64,000 nt of DNA from JAHRAW01 sp965262585 (GCA_965262585.1 OZ253546.1:1240001-1304000); one strand, 5' to 3'; positions 10,301-20,774 are shown, numbered from the stretch's first letter. Notes: generated by a model from the letters alone, not told the origin. A program made the numbers and translations.

Positions 10301-10847
10301 CTTCTGGATTCCCGATACGATGAAAAATATGGTCGCTGACGCTCCCTATTTTTCTATCGTTCGGGAATGACGACCTTGCGATAGCCGACTCCCCAGGCTC
10401 GTCATTCCTGCGAGATCCGACTCCTTATTTGGCTTTCTGGATTCCCGATACGATGAAAAATATGGTCGCTGGCGCTCCCTATTTTTCTATCGTTCGGGAA
10501 TGACGCACTTTTGATATTTCTTGTTTGCCGCTGCGGACAGGCACGGGGGCGCTGTCCCTACGAAAACCATATCTCGTAGGGACAGTGCCCCCGTGCCTGT
10601 CCTTAATAAGGAGCGGCTGGCGCCGACATGTTTTTTCTGGATTCCCGATACGATGAAAAATATGGTCGCTGGCGCTCCCTATTTTTCTATCGTTCGGGAA
10701 TGACGACCTTGCGATAGCCGACTCCCCAGGCCCGTCATTCTCGTGCCGCCAAGTCGTTATTCCCGCGACAGCGGGAATGACGACTTGGGGGACACGGGAA
10801 TCCAGTACAACATGCCGGCGACAGCCGACTCCTTATTTAGCCGCCCC
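10301..10847. repeat. Repeat block between the two giant genes (three A palindromes, one C hairpin, one B hairpin)
   Basis: There is no gene here. Family A palindromes lie at 10307-10372, 10440-10505 and 10640-10705. Each is about 66 bp with imperfect arms: ATTCCCGATACGATGAAAAA on the left, matched by the reverse complement of the right arm (ATTCCCGAACGATAGAAAAA). A family C hairpin lies at 10535-10602 and a family B hairpin at 10751-10786. Spacers such as GCCGACTCCCCAGGC recur between units. The elements look like small non-autonomous mobile or REP-like repeats, but no target-site duplications could be established by eye. Confidence 0.85.
10535..10602. repeat. Family C long hairpin (about 29-bp arms, near perfect)
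   Basis: The left arm begins GGACAGGCACGGGGGCGCTG and the right arm ends CCCCCGTGCCTGTCC, separated by a loop of about 10 nt (aaaccatatc). The stem is almost perfectly complementary. An essentially identical copy is at 21391-21458. Diverged half copies occur at 43-69, 42926-42953 and 43952-43979. A transcript could fold into a very stable hairpin. Confidence 0.85.
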
Positions 10848-13800
10848 TTAGAAATTCATTTCGCCTTTTAGCAAGATGGCTTGGGATGGGGTGGTGCCGT
10901 CTTGGTGTTCGCCGGATAGGGTTAGGTTGTATCGGGTGCCGAATTTCCAGTTTAGGCCGAGGCGGTAACTGTCGGTGGTGCCGAGGGTTAGTTCGGTGTA
11001 GGGGGTTAGGACGGCGTTCCAGTGGCGGAGGGGTACGCCGTAGCCTATGCGGGCGTCTATGTAAGCGCGCGGGTCGGCGGTGGCGGTGGCGGCTTTGTTG
11101 GTGGCGTCGAAGAAGGCTTGTATGCCGCTTTGGCTTTCGCCGTAGCCGGGGGTTATGGTGAGGGACAGGCCCTGGCCGTCTGCGCCGGGTTGTAGGCGTA
11201 GACTACCGCTGATTCCCCATTCTTTGTAGTTGCCGCCGCTTCCTAGTAAGGCGCGGGCGCGGCCTTCTATGGTTACGCGGGTTGCCGGGTTGCTGTAGAG
11301 TAATCCGCCGCCGATTTCGCCGCCGCCGCCGGTTTCGCCATTGCCGCCGTCATAGCGGAGGCCGACTTCTACCGATGGTTGATACAATGCGCCGCTTGCC
11401 AGTGTGTGGGATTGTTTTGATTCTACGGAAATCCGCACGCGGATTGCGTCTACATCTTGAGCGGCAATCTCGGCGTCCACTTCGCGGCTGCCTTCAATTT
11501 CCAGTTCGGTATACGACAATTCGCCTTTGAGGCGCACATCGGTTAAGCCCATCTGCCACAACTCACTGCTACCGCCGATGCCGATGGTTTGTAGGTTGAG
11601 GTCGCTGACACGCAGGACATCGCCCGCGACTTCAATTTCCAACTCGCCTTCGCCATATCCGACTGTGGCCCATAAATCCAAGGTGCCGGTGCTCCAGCCG
11701 ATATAGGGGTTCACGCTGGTTAGGTCGATGTCGTAGTCGCCTTCGTCTTGGGCGGCATCCAGATCTGTTGCCAAACCGGTTGCGCCGTCATAAGAAAAAT
11801 CGCCTCGCAACCACGAGACCGACACGCCGGCCAAGAAGTCCGGGTTCACGCGGGCATCGAAGCCGAGGTGAATGTTGGATAATTCGCCTTCCCAATTTAA
11901 GGTGCCGCTATCGCCGGATAATTCACGGTATTCGCCGCTTCCCCAAAATGCCGGTGAAGAACCGCCGGACGCTTCGCCATTGCTCGCATTCATTGGCAAC
12001 ACAAAATTGGCACCGGACAATAATTCTTTGAACGCACGGTCGCCTTCGCTCATGGCTTCGCCGTGGGTTTGTAATACGCCTGCCAGACTCCCCTGATCGC
12101 CTAAGTTCAGGCCACCGAAGTTGAGGCTGGGCGGCGATACCGGGTTGGCGGATAACTCAATGCGCCGGGTAATCGCGCCGGTGCTACTGGCGGACATGGC
12201 TTGGGTAACTTCCGGCAAGATTGCTTCGCTGAGGAGGGCGATGTCTTCGACCACGACACCACGGTCACTCACGATCACCTCGTCCAGGCCCATGACTCCG
12301 CCTACGGTGACGGTCAGTTGGAAGGTCAGGCGGAAGGTCAACTCCTCATCCTCAGGCGTCGCCCGAGTCGGTGCGGTGAAAGTCAAGACTGAGGTGGACG
12401 TTCTGACTGGGGGGGTCGTGCTCGAATCCACCGTCATTATCGTGGGCGTAATGCTCAAATCCACCATCGGTGTGCCGCCGATCTGCTCCCAGGCAAGGGT
12501 CGATACCTCAGGATCTTTACCGGTACCTTCCAAAGTTACCTCCACGCCTTCATCCACTCTTTGGTCTGGCCCGGCATTGGCTTTCGGCCCATTGGCTATC
12601 GCGACGATCACCGTGTCGGTGCCCATCAGACCACTCGGAGCGGTAGCGGTCAGCATGAAGGTCAATACCACATCATCCGGCAACCGATCGGACGGGGTGA
12701 AGGTCGCGGTTACGGTGTTCGCACCCGTCAAAGCCACCAGCGGCGTGCTAATCTGCTCCCACATAAACATCAGATCAGCGTCATTACCTTCCGGATCGCT
12801 ACTGCCGCTGCCATCCAAAGTTGCCACCACATTACGGGGCACAATCTGTCTCCTTCCGGCATTGGCGATTGGCGCATCGCTCGCAGGGACCGTAATGGTC
12901 ACCGTGTCGGTGGCTTCCTGACCAACCGTATCCGTAACTGTCAGACTAAAGACGAACACCTCGTTCATCGCCAAACTCGCCGGGGTGGTAAAGGTCGGGC
13001 TTGATCTTGTCGGTCTGCTCAAGGTCACTATCGCCCCCGAGGTCTGCGTCCACGCAAAGGTCAGTCGCTCGCCCTCTGGATCGCTGCTGCCGCTACCGTC
13101 CAGGGTCACAAGGACACCCTTATCCTCGGTTCGATCGTCGCCGACAAGGGCAATCGGTGCCCCGTTTGGCTCGACACTCACGACCGTGCTAGCCTGCGTC
13201 GAATCCAAGGATCCATCATTCACCGTCAAACTAAACGTAAACGTGCTATCTACGCTCACCATCGGTGCCGTGAAGGTCGGGCCTCCGACATTCACATTGC
13301 TCAAATTCACCGTCGTGCCGCCGGTCTGCGACCACGCATAGGTCAGCCGATTGCGCTCCGGATCGCTGCTGCCGAAGCCGTTCAGCCTCACCGTGGCGCC
13401 CGGCAGTACCGTTTGCCGGGCCCCAGCATTAGCGACCGGCGCGGTGTTCGGCCCGGCGACTACGGTTACGAAGGCATTGGCGGTGGCTTCGCGGTTGCTC
13501 GGATCGGCAACCGTCAGTTCGAGAACGTACATGGCATCCGCCGACAGGCCAGTCGGCGCAGTGAAACTCGGGGTTGCGGTATTTTCGCCAATCAGAGTCA
13601 CATCCGGCGTCGCCGTATTGAAGCCCACCGTCCACCCATAGGTCAGCGTCTGATTTTCCGGATCGCTGCTGCCGCTGCCGTCCAAGTTCACGACTGCCCC
13701 CTCCTGCACATATTGAGCCGGTCCGGCATTGGCAATCGGAAACTCATTCGCAGCGGTGCGCACCGTAACGGTCACCGTGTCGCTATCACTGACATCGTCC

Positions 13801-16800
13801 TCATCTGTGACTGTCAATCGGAATTGAAAATTAACATCATTAGTCGGGCCCGGCGCGGTGAAAGTCGTGGTGGCGGTGTTTATGCTCGTTAGGAGTACCG
13901 TCGATCCGCTCACTTGCTCCCACAGATACGTTAGTGGGCCTTCCTGATCGCTACTGCCGCTAGCATCCAAGGTTACTGTCGCGCCTGCATCCACGGTTTG
14001 CGCATCGCCAACCACAGCAACCGGCGCATCGTTGACAGCATTCACCGTGACTACCACATTGGCGGGTGCTGAATTCCGTCCCCCGTCATTGACGATTAGA
14101 GTAAAGGTCAAACTAGCAGTATCCGCCGCCGCCGCCGGCACCGGTGCCGTGAAGGTCGTGGTTGCGGTGGTAGGATTCTGCAAGTTTACGGCCTGCTCGG
14201 AGCCGCCCTGATTCCACGAAAAGGTCAGCGGCTGGCCTTCTGGATCGCTACCGCTGCCGGTCAGGGTTACCAGACTGGCCTCATTCACGGTTCGGTTCGT
14301 TCCGGAGATAGTTGCCGTCGGCGCATCGTTATCAGCGCGCACCGTTACCTCCACGCTCGTCGCCGCCGAAGTATTCGTTCCATCACTGACCATCAAACTG
14401 AAAGTCAATATCACGCTCGTCAATAACTCCGGCGCCGTGAAACTCGGACTCTCCGCAGTGTTACTACTCAGGGTTACGTTCGGCACACCGCCCGACTGCA
14501 TCCAAGCATAGGTCAGATTCTGATTTTCCGGATCGCTACTGCCGCTGCCATCCAAAGTCGCCGTATCGCCCTCATCCACGGTTTGCGGATTGCCGGCATT
14601 GGCGGTGGGGCCATCGTTGTTAGCCTCCACCCTAATTAGCACCGCATCCGCGGCCGATCTGGCTCCACCCTCGTCCGTAATCGTCAAAGCAAATCCCAAA
14701 TTGAGGTTTGACAATAAATTCGGCGCAGTAAATCTCGGGGTGGCCGTATCCGCCCCAATCAGGTCGATCACCGCCGTGTTCCCCCCGCCGGTCTGTCTCC
14801 AACTATAGGTCAGCGCCGAGGTCGGGCTTTCCGGATCGCTACCGCTACCATTCAAGGTTACCTCATCACCCTCTTGCACGGTTCGATCAGCCCCGGCATT
14901 GGAGGTGGGCGGATCGTTTGCTCCGGCCGTCACCGTGATACGCACCCCATCCGACAGCGAACTCTCCCCTCTCGTGTCCGTAACCACCAAAATGAATGCC
15001 AGAGTGATATTGCTCACCAACTCACTGGGTGCCGTGAATTCCGGTGTGGAGGTGGTCGCATCCACCAAACTCACCGACATGCCGCCTTCCTGCGTCCACT
15101 GATAGGTCAGCGCCTCGCCTTCCGGATCGCTACTGCCGCTAGCATCCAAGGTTACCGTAACGCCCTCATCCACGGTTTGCGGATTGCCTGCATCGGCGGT
15201 GGGCCGGTCGTTTGTTCCGGCCGTCACCGTAATCACTACATTGGAGGCGGATGCCGAATCCATATTCCCGTCATTGACGGTCAGGCTGAAGGTCAAAGTC
15301 GTATTCATCGCCAACTGCACCGGCGCGCTAAAATCCGGCCGGGCGGTGGTCGCATTAGCCAAAGTCACCGTCGGCCCACCGTTCTGCGTCCAACTATAGG
15401 TCAGCGTATCGCCTTCCGGATCGCTACTGCCGCGACCATTCAAGAGTACCGTAGCGCCCTCAGCCACGGTTTGCGGATCGCCGGCATTGGCGGTGGGCGG
15501 ATCGTTTAGTCCGGCTGCCACCGTGATGGACACCCGATCCGACAGCGAATCATTGCCACTGGCGTCCCTAACCACCAATTCGAATATCAGCATAGTAGAT
15601 ACCAACAACTGACTGCTGGGTGCCGTGAATTGCGGCGTGGCGGAGGTCGCATTATCCAAATTCACCGCCGGCTCGCCGATTTGCGTCCAACGATAAGTCA
15701 GCGTCTCGTCTTCAGGATCGCTGCTGGCAGCACCTGTCAGGTTTACCGTATCACCCTCCATCACGGATTGATCAAGACCGGCATTGGCAATGGGCGGATT
15801 GTTTATTCCGGCGGTTACGGTGATTACTACCTCATCCGCCGCCGAATCCTGGATTCCATCATTCACCGTCAGGCTGAAGGTCAAGGTCGTATTATTCACA
15901 AACTGCGGTGCCGTGAAGGTCTGCTGGGCGGTGTTCGGATTCGCCAGAGTCACTCTCGACTCGGTGCCGGTCTGAGTCCACGCAAAGGTCAGCGGCTGAC
16001 GCTCTGGATCGCTACCGCGACCGGTCAGGGTTACCAAATCACCCTCATCCACGGTTTGTGGATTGCCGGCATTGGCGGTGGGCGCATCGTTTGTTCCGGC
16101 CGTCAGCGTGATTAGCACAGTGCTGGGATTCGAATTCTGCACCCCGTCATTGACCATCAGACGGAAACTCAACACCGTATCATTCAACACTTGCGGTGTC
16201 GTGAAGGTCGGTCTTGCGGCAGTTGCATCGTTCAAGGTCACCGTCGGCGTGCCCATCTGCTCCCATTGATAGGTCAGCGTTTGCGCTTCCGGATCGGTGC
16301 TGGCGGTGCCGTTCAGCGTTACCGTCGTGTTTTCAGCCACGGTTTGCGCAGAGCCCGCATCGGCAATCGGCACATCGTTAATTTGGGTCAACGAGACCAC
16401 CACCGTATCCGCAGTTGACACATTCCCGCTCTCGTCCGTAACCGTCAAACTGAAAGTCAACAATAGGGACGACTCGGTTGTCAACGAACCCGGTGCCGTG
16501 AAGGTCGGGCTTTCGGCAGTCGCATCGCTCAAACTCACCGTCGGCGTACCCCCTATCTGCGTCCACGCATAGATCAGATTCTCGCCTTCCGGATCGCTAC
16601 TGCCGCTACCGTCTAAGGTTACCAGATCGCCTTCCGTTGGTATAAAGCGATCCCCTGAGTCGGGATCGTCGGGGTCAGGTTCGGTGGGGGGAGATCCGGC
16701 ATCGGCAGTCGGCGTCTCGTTCGCACCAACATTGCCCACCGTGATGACCCCACTGTCAGGGGCCGAAGCCAGACCACTTGAGTCCGTAACCACCAGTTCA

Positions 16801-19800
16801 AAAGTCAATCTGGCATCCGTCGCCATATACTGCGGGGCGGTAAAGGTCGGGCTAGCCGCCGAAGGCACAAACAAAAATACTGTCGGCCCACCGGTCTGCG
16901 TCCACTGATAGGTAAACGGCCCGCTTTCCGGATCGCGGCTTCTGGTGCCGTCCAAGGTTACTGTCGCGCCCTCGTCCACGGTTTGCCGGCGGGGGCGGAT
17001 CCTTGCCTCCGGCGCATCGTTGTCAGCAACCACCGTGATCTCCACCTCAGCCAAACCCGATATTCCAACCTCGTCCGTAACCACCAACCTGAAACTCAAA
17101 TTGGCATCCGTCAACAAATTCGGTGCCGTGAAGGTCGGGCTGGCAATAGATGGATCCGATAAACTCACCTGCTCTGCCACTGTGCCACCCGCCTGCCTCC
17201 ACTCATAGATCAGCGCATTGCCTTCCGGATCGCGGCTGCCGCTGCCGTCCAGAGTTACCTCCGTGTCCTCATCCACGCTTTGCGCAACATCGACATTGGC
17301 AACCGGCCCTTCGTTGACAGCCTGCACCGTAATCACCACGCTCGCCGGTGCCGAAGACACACCGCCCGCCGTAACCACCAAATTGAAGGTCAAGTTGGCG
17401 TCTGCCCTCAAATTCGGTGCCGTAAAAGTCGGGTTGGCAGCAGCCAAACTCGATAAATCCGCTTGCTCATCCGACGTGCCACCCACCTGCGTCCACTGAT
17501 AGTTCAGCCTATCGCCGTCCGGATCGCTGCTGCCGCTACCATCCAGGGTTACTGTCTGACCCTCCCGCATGGTTTGCGCGCTACCGGCGTTGGCAATCGG
17601 CGCATCATCGCTGAGAAATCTCACCGTAACACGCACATTCGCAGCGCGCGAAGACATACCGCGCGCATCCGTAACCACCAAACTGAAGGTCAATACCGCG
17701 TCCCTTGCCACATTCGGTGCCGTAAAAGTCGGGTTGGCAGCAGTCGAATCCGATAAATCCACTTGCTCATTCGGCGTGCCGCCCACCTGCGTCCACCGAT
17801 AGTCCAAATCCTCGCCTTCCGGATCGCTGCCGCTGCCGTCCAAGGATACCGGACTATTCTCATTCACGGTTTGCGCATCCCCGGCATCGACGGTTGGCGC
17901 ATTGTTGGGACCAGCCCTCACGGTGATGATTACCATTGCGGTTTCGCTTTCAGTGCCGGCGGTGACGGTCAGTTGGAAAGTCAACTCAATATCTTCCACC
18001 AAATCATCAGGCGCGACGAAGGTCGACCTGACGGTGCTCGTATCCGCCAAACTTACGGTGTTCGCATCCGTCAAACTTACCGATGGGTCACTAATCTGCT
18101 CCCATTGATAGGTCAGATCCTGACCTGCCGGAGCGCGACTGTCTCTGCCGTTCAAAGTTACAAAACCGCCCGCATTTACTATCTGCGCATCTCCGGCATC
18201 AGCAATCAGAGCATCGGTCGCTCCAGACCTCACCGTAATACGCACACTCTCAACGCGCGAAGACGCATTCGTTCCGTCATTGACCGTCAAACGGAAAAAC
18301 AAAGTAATATCTGCATTAGATGCCGTGAAGGTCGGCGTGGCGGTGGTCTCATTCGTCAAACTTACCGGATTCTCCAAAGTTGCCGAAGTGCTACTAAACT
18401 GTTCCCACACATAGGACAGCGTCTGACCTTCCGGATCCCGGCTACCAGTGCCATTCAAAGTCACCTGCTCACCCACATCCACGGCTTGATCAGCCCCGGC
18501 ATCGGCAACCGGCGGATCGTTGTTTGCGCGCACCGTGATCGCCACCGTAGACGACGGCGAAGACATACCGCTCGGATCCGTAACCACCAAACTGAAATTT
18601 AAATCGGCATTCGCCACCAAATTCGGCGCAGTAAAGGTCGGGCTGGCACGACTAAGCAAACTCGACAACCTCACTTGCTGTGCCGCCGTACCGCCCACTT
18701 GCGTCCACTGATATTCCAGCGCCCTGCCTTCCGGATCGCTACTGGCACTGCCGTCCAGGGTTACCGTCGTATCCTCATCCACGGTTTGCGCAACCCCGGC
18801 ATTGGCGGTTGGCGGATCGTCCGCTCCGGCCGTCACCGTGATGGCGACCTGGTCGCGCGCCACGACACCACCCGGGAAGCCGGCTGACAGTTGGAAGAAC
18901 AACCTAATATTGGTCGCCACCTGATTAGGCGCCGTGAAGGTCGCCGTGGCGGTGTTCGCATCCGTCAAACTTACCGGCGTGCCGCCAGTCTGCTCCCACA
19001 GATAATTCATCGGCGGACCGTCATCGCTACTGCCGCTGCCGTTCAAGGTCACCAGCATTCCCTCATTCACAGATTGATCCGCTCCGGCATTGGCAACCGC
19101 CGGTGCGATCTTCATATCCACCTTAATGCCTACCCGCCTAGAGCCGGTCTGCCCCCCTTGATCCGTAACCACCAGTTCGAAAACAAGCGTGACATCACGA
19201 ACCAACCTCGACGGTGCCGTGAAGGTCGCCATGACGGTGTCCGCATCCGTCAAACTTACCGGCGTGCCGCTGGTCTGCCTCCACGCATAGGTCAAGGCCA
19301 AGCCCTCGGGATCAACACTGTTGGAGCCATCCAAAGTCACCCGCTGATTCTCGTCCACCACACCGGGCGCAGAAGGCATCGAGACCGGCCTATCATCCAG
19401 CACCGCAATATTCAGAACCTGCGTGTCCACATCGCCATCCGCATCGGTGACCGTGTAGTTCACATCTATGGCGGCCATCTTAACGGTCGGTGTGCCCGAT
19501 AGAACGCGGGTGGAAGCGTCAAAGGTCAAGCCCTCTGGCACACTAGCCAGCACGATAACCAACGGCTCATCACCGCCCCGGGCTGAAGGTAGCGTCACAT
19601 CCACCGCTTGATTGACCCGATACCGCTGGTTTCTACCACCAATCGAAATCAGGTTTGCCGTAGACAACTCCGGCAACAAAGATAAGCGGTAGGTCATCAC
19701 CACGGAACTGACTCCCGTAGTATTGACCGCGTCAATTCGGTAGGTGTAGGTCACTCCCCGTATAGCGTTGGTATCGATGTAAGTCGTAACCGCCTCACCC

Positions 19801-20774
19801 ACAGATTGAAAGATACGATTCGAACTACCATCATCGGTGCGGACAATGTTATAGCCGATGAAAGCATTCCCACGCGTAGCGGGTTCCTCCCAAGCCACTG
19901 AGAGCCCGCCCTCGTTCGGAATTTCGGTAATCGTAAGATTCTGCACATCGCTTGGAACCACATCAGGCGGGCTACTAACAGTGGGGGACGATTCAGTGGA
20001 CCACGGACCAGCACCCGATGCGTTGACCGCCCGAACCCGATAAAAATAAATCCCCGGTGGAACATCAGGGTCGTTGTAACCCGTTCTCACCGGATTACCG
20101 GCAGACAGAACCTGATAAATGGTAGTGCCGTAGTTATCCGCCTGAATCCGGCGTTGCAAATCAAAACCCGTTACGCTCCCTGTAAGCGCATCCCAAGTCA
20201 AAGTAGCACCCGCACCCCGACCCGGTCTCGCTCGAATTTCCTGTGCCTGGAAATTCGTCACCTGCGCCGGCGCCCCGGCGGGTACGGTGGTTCCGGCGGT
20301 TACGGTGATTACCACCGCGCCGCTTCCGAATCCCCCGACCGGATCCGTGACGGTTAGTAGGAAAGTCAACGCCGCAGTGGTCGTCAACCCGCTGGGGGCA
20401 GTGAAAGTCGCAGTGGCGGTTGCCGGATTCGCCAAGGTCACATCCGTGCCGCCGGTCTGCGTCCACGCAAAGGTAAGCGATGTTTCGCCTTCCGGATCTG
20501 TGGCACTGCCGGACAAGGATACCAACTGGCCTTCAACCACGGTCTGCGCATCCCCAGCATCGACAGCCGGCCCTATGTTCTGCGCGTTAGCCTGCGAAAC
20601 CACCCCGACGAACAGGCTCAACCCAAACAGCAAGCAGCCAATGGCCCTTGTGCCGAGATAGAGGGGGGCGATGCGTTTGCCCCTCGCCCCAATAAAAAGG
20701 CGCGAAAAAAGTTGAATGCCGGAACAGGGCACACTAATTAGCCGTGAAATTATTCGTGGTTTATGGCATATCAT
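10848..20774 (-). CDS. Giant secreted PKD/FNIII-repeat protein with C-terminal autotransporter-like beta-barrel (copy 2)
   Basis: About 3308 residues, a paralogue of copy 1. The frame is open to 20843, but the ATG at 20774 matches the start of copy 1 (MICHKPR versus MMCHKLR) and is preceded by GAGG, so it was chosen. The order is a long signal region (about 64 residues), one PKD-like module absent from copy 1 (about 70-165), two FNIII domains, an Ig-like module, 24 PKD-like repeats, and the same barrel of about 370 residues ending MNF. The last eight repeats, the linker and the barrel are almost identical to copy 1. The middle repeats are clearly diverged, and repeat 10 has an acidic Pro/Asp-rich insertion (encoded near 16620-16690). 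It is predicted to act at the cell surface; the ligand is unknown. Confidence 0.88.
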   Translation of the reverse strand: MICHKPRIISRLISVPCSGIQLFSRLFIGARGKRIAPLYLGTRAIGCLLFGLSLFVGVVSQANAQNIGPAVDAGDAQTVVEGQLVSLSGSATDPEGETSLTFAWTQTGGTDVTLANPATATATFTAPSGLTTTAALTFLLTVTDPVGGFGSGAVVITVTAGTTVPAGAPAQVTNFQAQEIRARPGRGAGATLTWDALTGSVTGFDLQRRIQADNYGTTIYQVLSAGNPVRTGYNDPDVPPGIYFYRVRAVNASGAGPWSTESSPTVSSPPDVVPSDVQNLTITEIPNEGGLSVAWEEPATRGNAFIGYNIVRTDDGSSNRIFQSVGEAVTTYIDTNAIRGVTYTYRIDAVNTTGVSSVVMTYRLSLLPELSTANLISIGGRNQRYRVNQAVDVTLPSARGGDEPLVIVLASVPEGLTFDASTRVLSGTPTVKMAAIDVNYTVTDADGDVDTQVLNIAVLDDRPVSMPSAPGVVDENQRVTLDGSNSVDPEGLALTYAWRQTSGTPVSLTDADTVMATFTAPSRLVRDVTLVFELVVTDQGGQTGSRRVGIKVDMKIAPAVANAGADQSVNEGMLVTLNGSGSSDDGPPMNYLWEQTGGTPVSLTDANTATATFTAPNQVATNIRLFFQLSAGFPGGVVARDQVAITVTAGADDPPTANAGVAQTVDEDTTVTLDGSASSDPEGRALEYQWTQVGGTAAQQVRLSSLLSRASPTFTAPNLVANADLNFSLVVTDPSGMSSPSSTVAITVRANNDPPVADAGADQAVDVGEQVTLNGTGSRDPEGQTLSYVWEQFSSTSATLENPVSLTNETTATPTFTASNADITLFFRLTVNDGTNASSRVESVRITVRSGATDALIADAGDAQIVNAGGFVTLNGRDSRAPAGQDLTYQWEQISDPSVSLTDANTVSLADTSTVRSTFVAPDDLVEDIELTFQLTVTAGTESETAMVIITVRAGPNNAPTVDAGDAQTVNENSPVSLDGSGSDPEGEDLDYRWTQVGGTPNEQVDLSDSTAANPTFTAPNVARDAVLTFSLVVTDARGMSSRAANVRVTVRFLSDDAPIANAGSAQTMREGQTVTLDGSGSSDPDGDRLNYQWTQVGGTSDEQADLSSLAAANPTFTAPNLRADANLTFNLVVTAGGVSSAPASVVITVQAVNEGPVANVDVAQSVDEDTEVTLDGSGSRDPEGNALIYEWRQAGGTVAEQVSLSDPSIASPTFTAPNLLTDANLSFRLVVTDEVGISGLAEVEITVVADNDAPEARIRPRRQTVDEGATVTLDGTRSRDPESGPFTYQWTQTGGPTVFLFVPSAASPTFTAPQYMATDARLTFELVVTDSSGLASAPDSGVITVGNVGANETPTADAGSPPTEPDPDDPDSGDRFIPTEGDLVTLDGSGSSDPEGENLIYAWTQIGGTPTVSLSDATAESPTFTAPGSLTTESSLLLTFSLTVTDESGNVSTADTVVVSLTQINDVPIADAGSAQTVAENTTVTLNGTASTDPEAQTLTYQWEQMGTPTVTLNDATAARPTFTTPQVLNDTVLSFRLMVNDGVQNSNPSTVLITLTAGTNDAPTANAGNPQTVDEGDLVTLTGRGSDPERQPLTFAWTQTGTESRVTLANPNTAQQTFTAPQFVNNTTLTFSLTVNDGIQDSAADEVVITVTAGINNPPIANAGLDQSVMEGDTVNLTGAASSDPEDETLTYRWTQIGEPAVNLDNATSATPQFTAPSSQLLVSTMLIFELVVRDASGNDSLSDRVSITVAAGLNDPPTANAGDPQTVAEGATVLLNGRGSSDPEGDTLTYSWTQNGGPTVTLANATTARPDFSAPVQLAMNTTLTFSLTVNDGNMDSASASNVVITVTAGTNDRPTADAGNPQTVDEGVTVTLDASGSSDPEGEALTYQWTQEGGMSVSLVDATTSTPEFTAPSELVSNITLAFILVVTDTRGESSLSDGVRITVTAGANDPPTSNAGADRTVQEGDEVTLNGSGSDPESPTSALTYSWRQTGGGNTAVIDLIGADTATPRFTAPNLLSNLNLGFALTITDEGGARSAADAVLIRVEANNDGPTANAGNPQTVDEGDTATLDGSGSSDPENQNLTYAWMQSGGVPNVTLSSNTAESPSFTAPELLTSVILTFSLMVSDGTNTSAATSVEVTVRADNDAPTATISGTNRTVNEASLVTLTGSGSDPEGQPLTFSWNQGGSEQAVNLQNPTTATTTFTAPVPAAAADTASLTFTLIVNDGGRNSAPANVVVTVNAVNDAPVAVVGDAQTVDAGATVTLDASGSSDQEGPLTYLWEQVSGSTVLLTSINTATTTFTAPGPTNDVNFQFRLTVTDEDDVSDSDTVTVTVRTAANEFPIANAGPAQYVQEGAVVNLDGSGSSDPENQTLTYGWTVGFNTATPDVTLIGENTATPSFTAPTGLSADAMYVLELTVADPSNREATANAFVTVVAGPNTAPVANAGARQTVLPGATVRLNGFGSSDPERNRLTYAWSQTGGTTVNLSNVNVGGPTFTAPMVSVDSTFTFSLTVNDGSLDSTQASTVVSVEPNGAPIALVGDDRTEDKGVLVTLDGSGSSDPEGERLTFAWTQTSGAIVTLSRPTRSSPTFTTPASLAMNEVFVFSLTVTDTVGQEATDTVTITVPASDAPIANAGRRQIVPRNVVATLDGSGSSDPEGNDADLMFMWEQISTPLVALTGANTVTATFTPSDRLPDDVVLTFMLTATAPSGLMGTDTVIVAIANGPKANAGPDQRVDEGVEVTLEGTGKDPEVSTLAWEQIGGTPMVDLSITPTIMTVDSSTTPPVRTSTSVLTFTAPTRATPEDEELTFRLTFQLTVTVGGVMGLDEVIVSDRGVVVEDIALLSEAILPEVTQAMSASSTGAITRRIELSANPVSPPSLNFGGLNLGDQGSLAGVLQTHGEAMSEGDRAFKELLSGANFVLPMNASNGEASGGSSPAFWGSGEYRELSGDSGTLNWEGELSNIHLGFDARVNPDFLAGVSVSWLRGDFSYDGATGLATDLDAAQDEGDYDIDLTSVNPYIGWSTGTLDLWATVGYGEGELEIEVAGDVLRVSDLNLQTIGIGGSSELWQMGLTDVRLKGELSYTELEIEGSREVDAEIAAQDVDAIRVRISVESKQSHTLASGALYQPSVEVGLRYDGGNGETGGGGEIGGGLLYSNPATRVTIEGRARALLGSGGNYKEWGISGSLRLQPGADGQGLSLTITPGYGESQSGIQAFFDATNKAATATADPRAYIDARIGYGVPLRHWNAVLTPYTELTLGTTDSYRLGLNWKFGTRYNLTLSGEHQDGTTPSQAILLKGEMNF

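Noticed and set aside
385..20774. Regularly spaced similar segments of about 285-300 bp, superficially like an array
   Set aside because: They are the PKD repeats of two open reading frames, not CRISPR: the units are long, diverged and coding, with no short identical repeats separated by unique spacers, and there are no cas genes.
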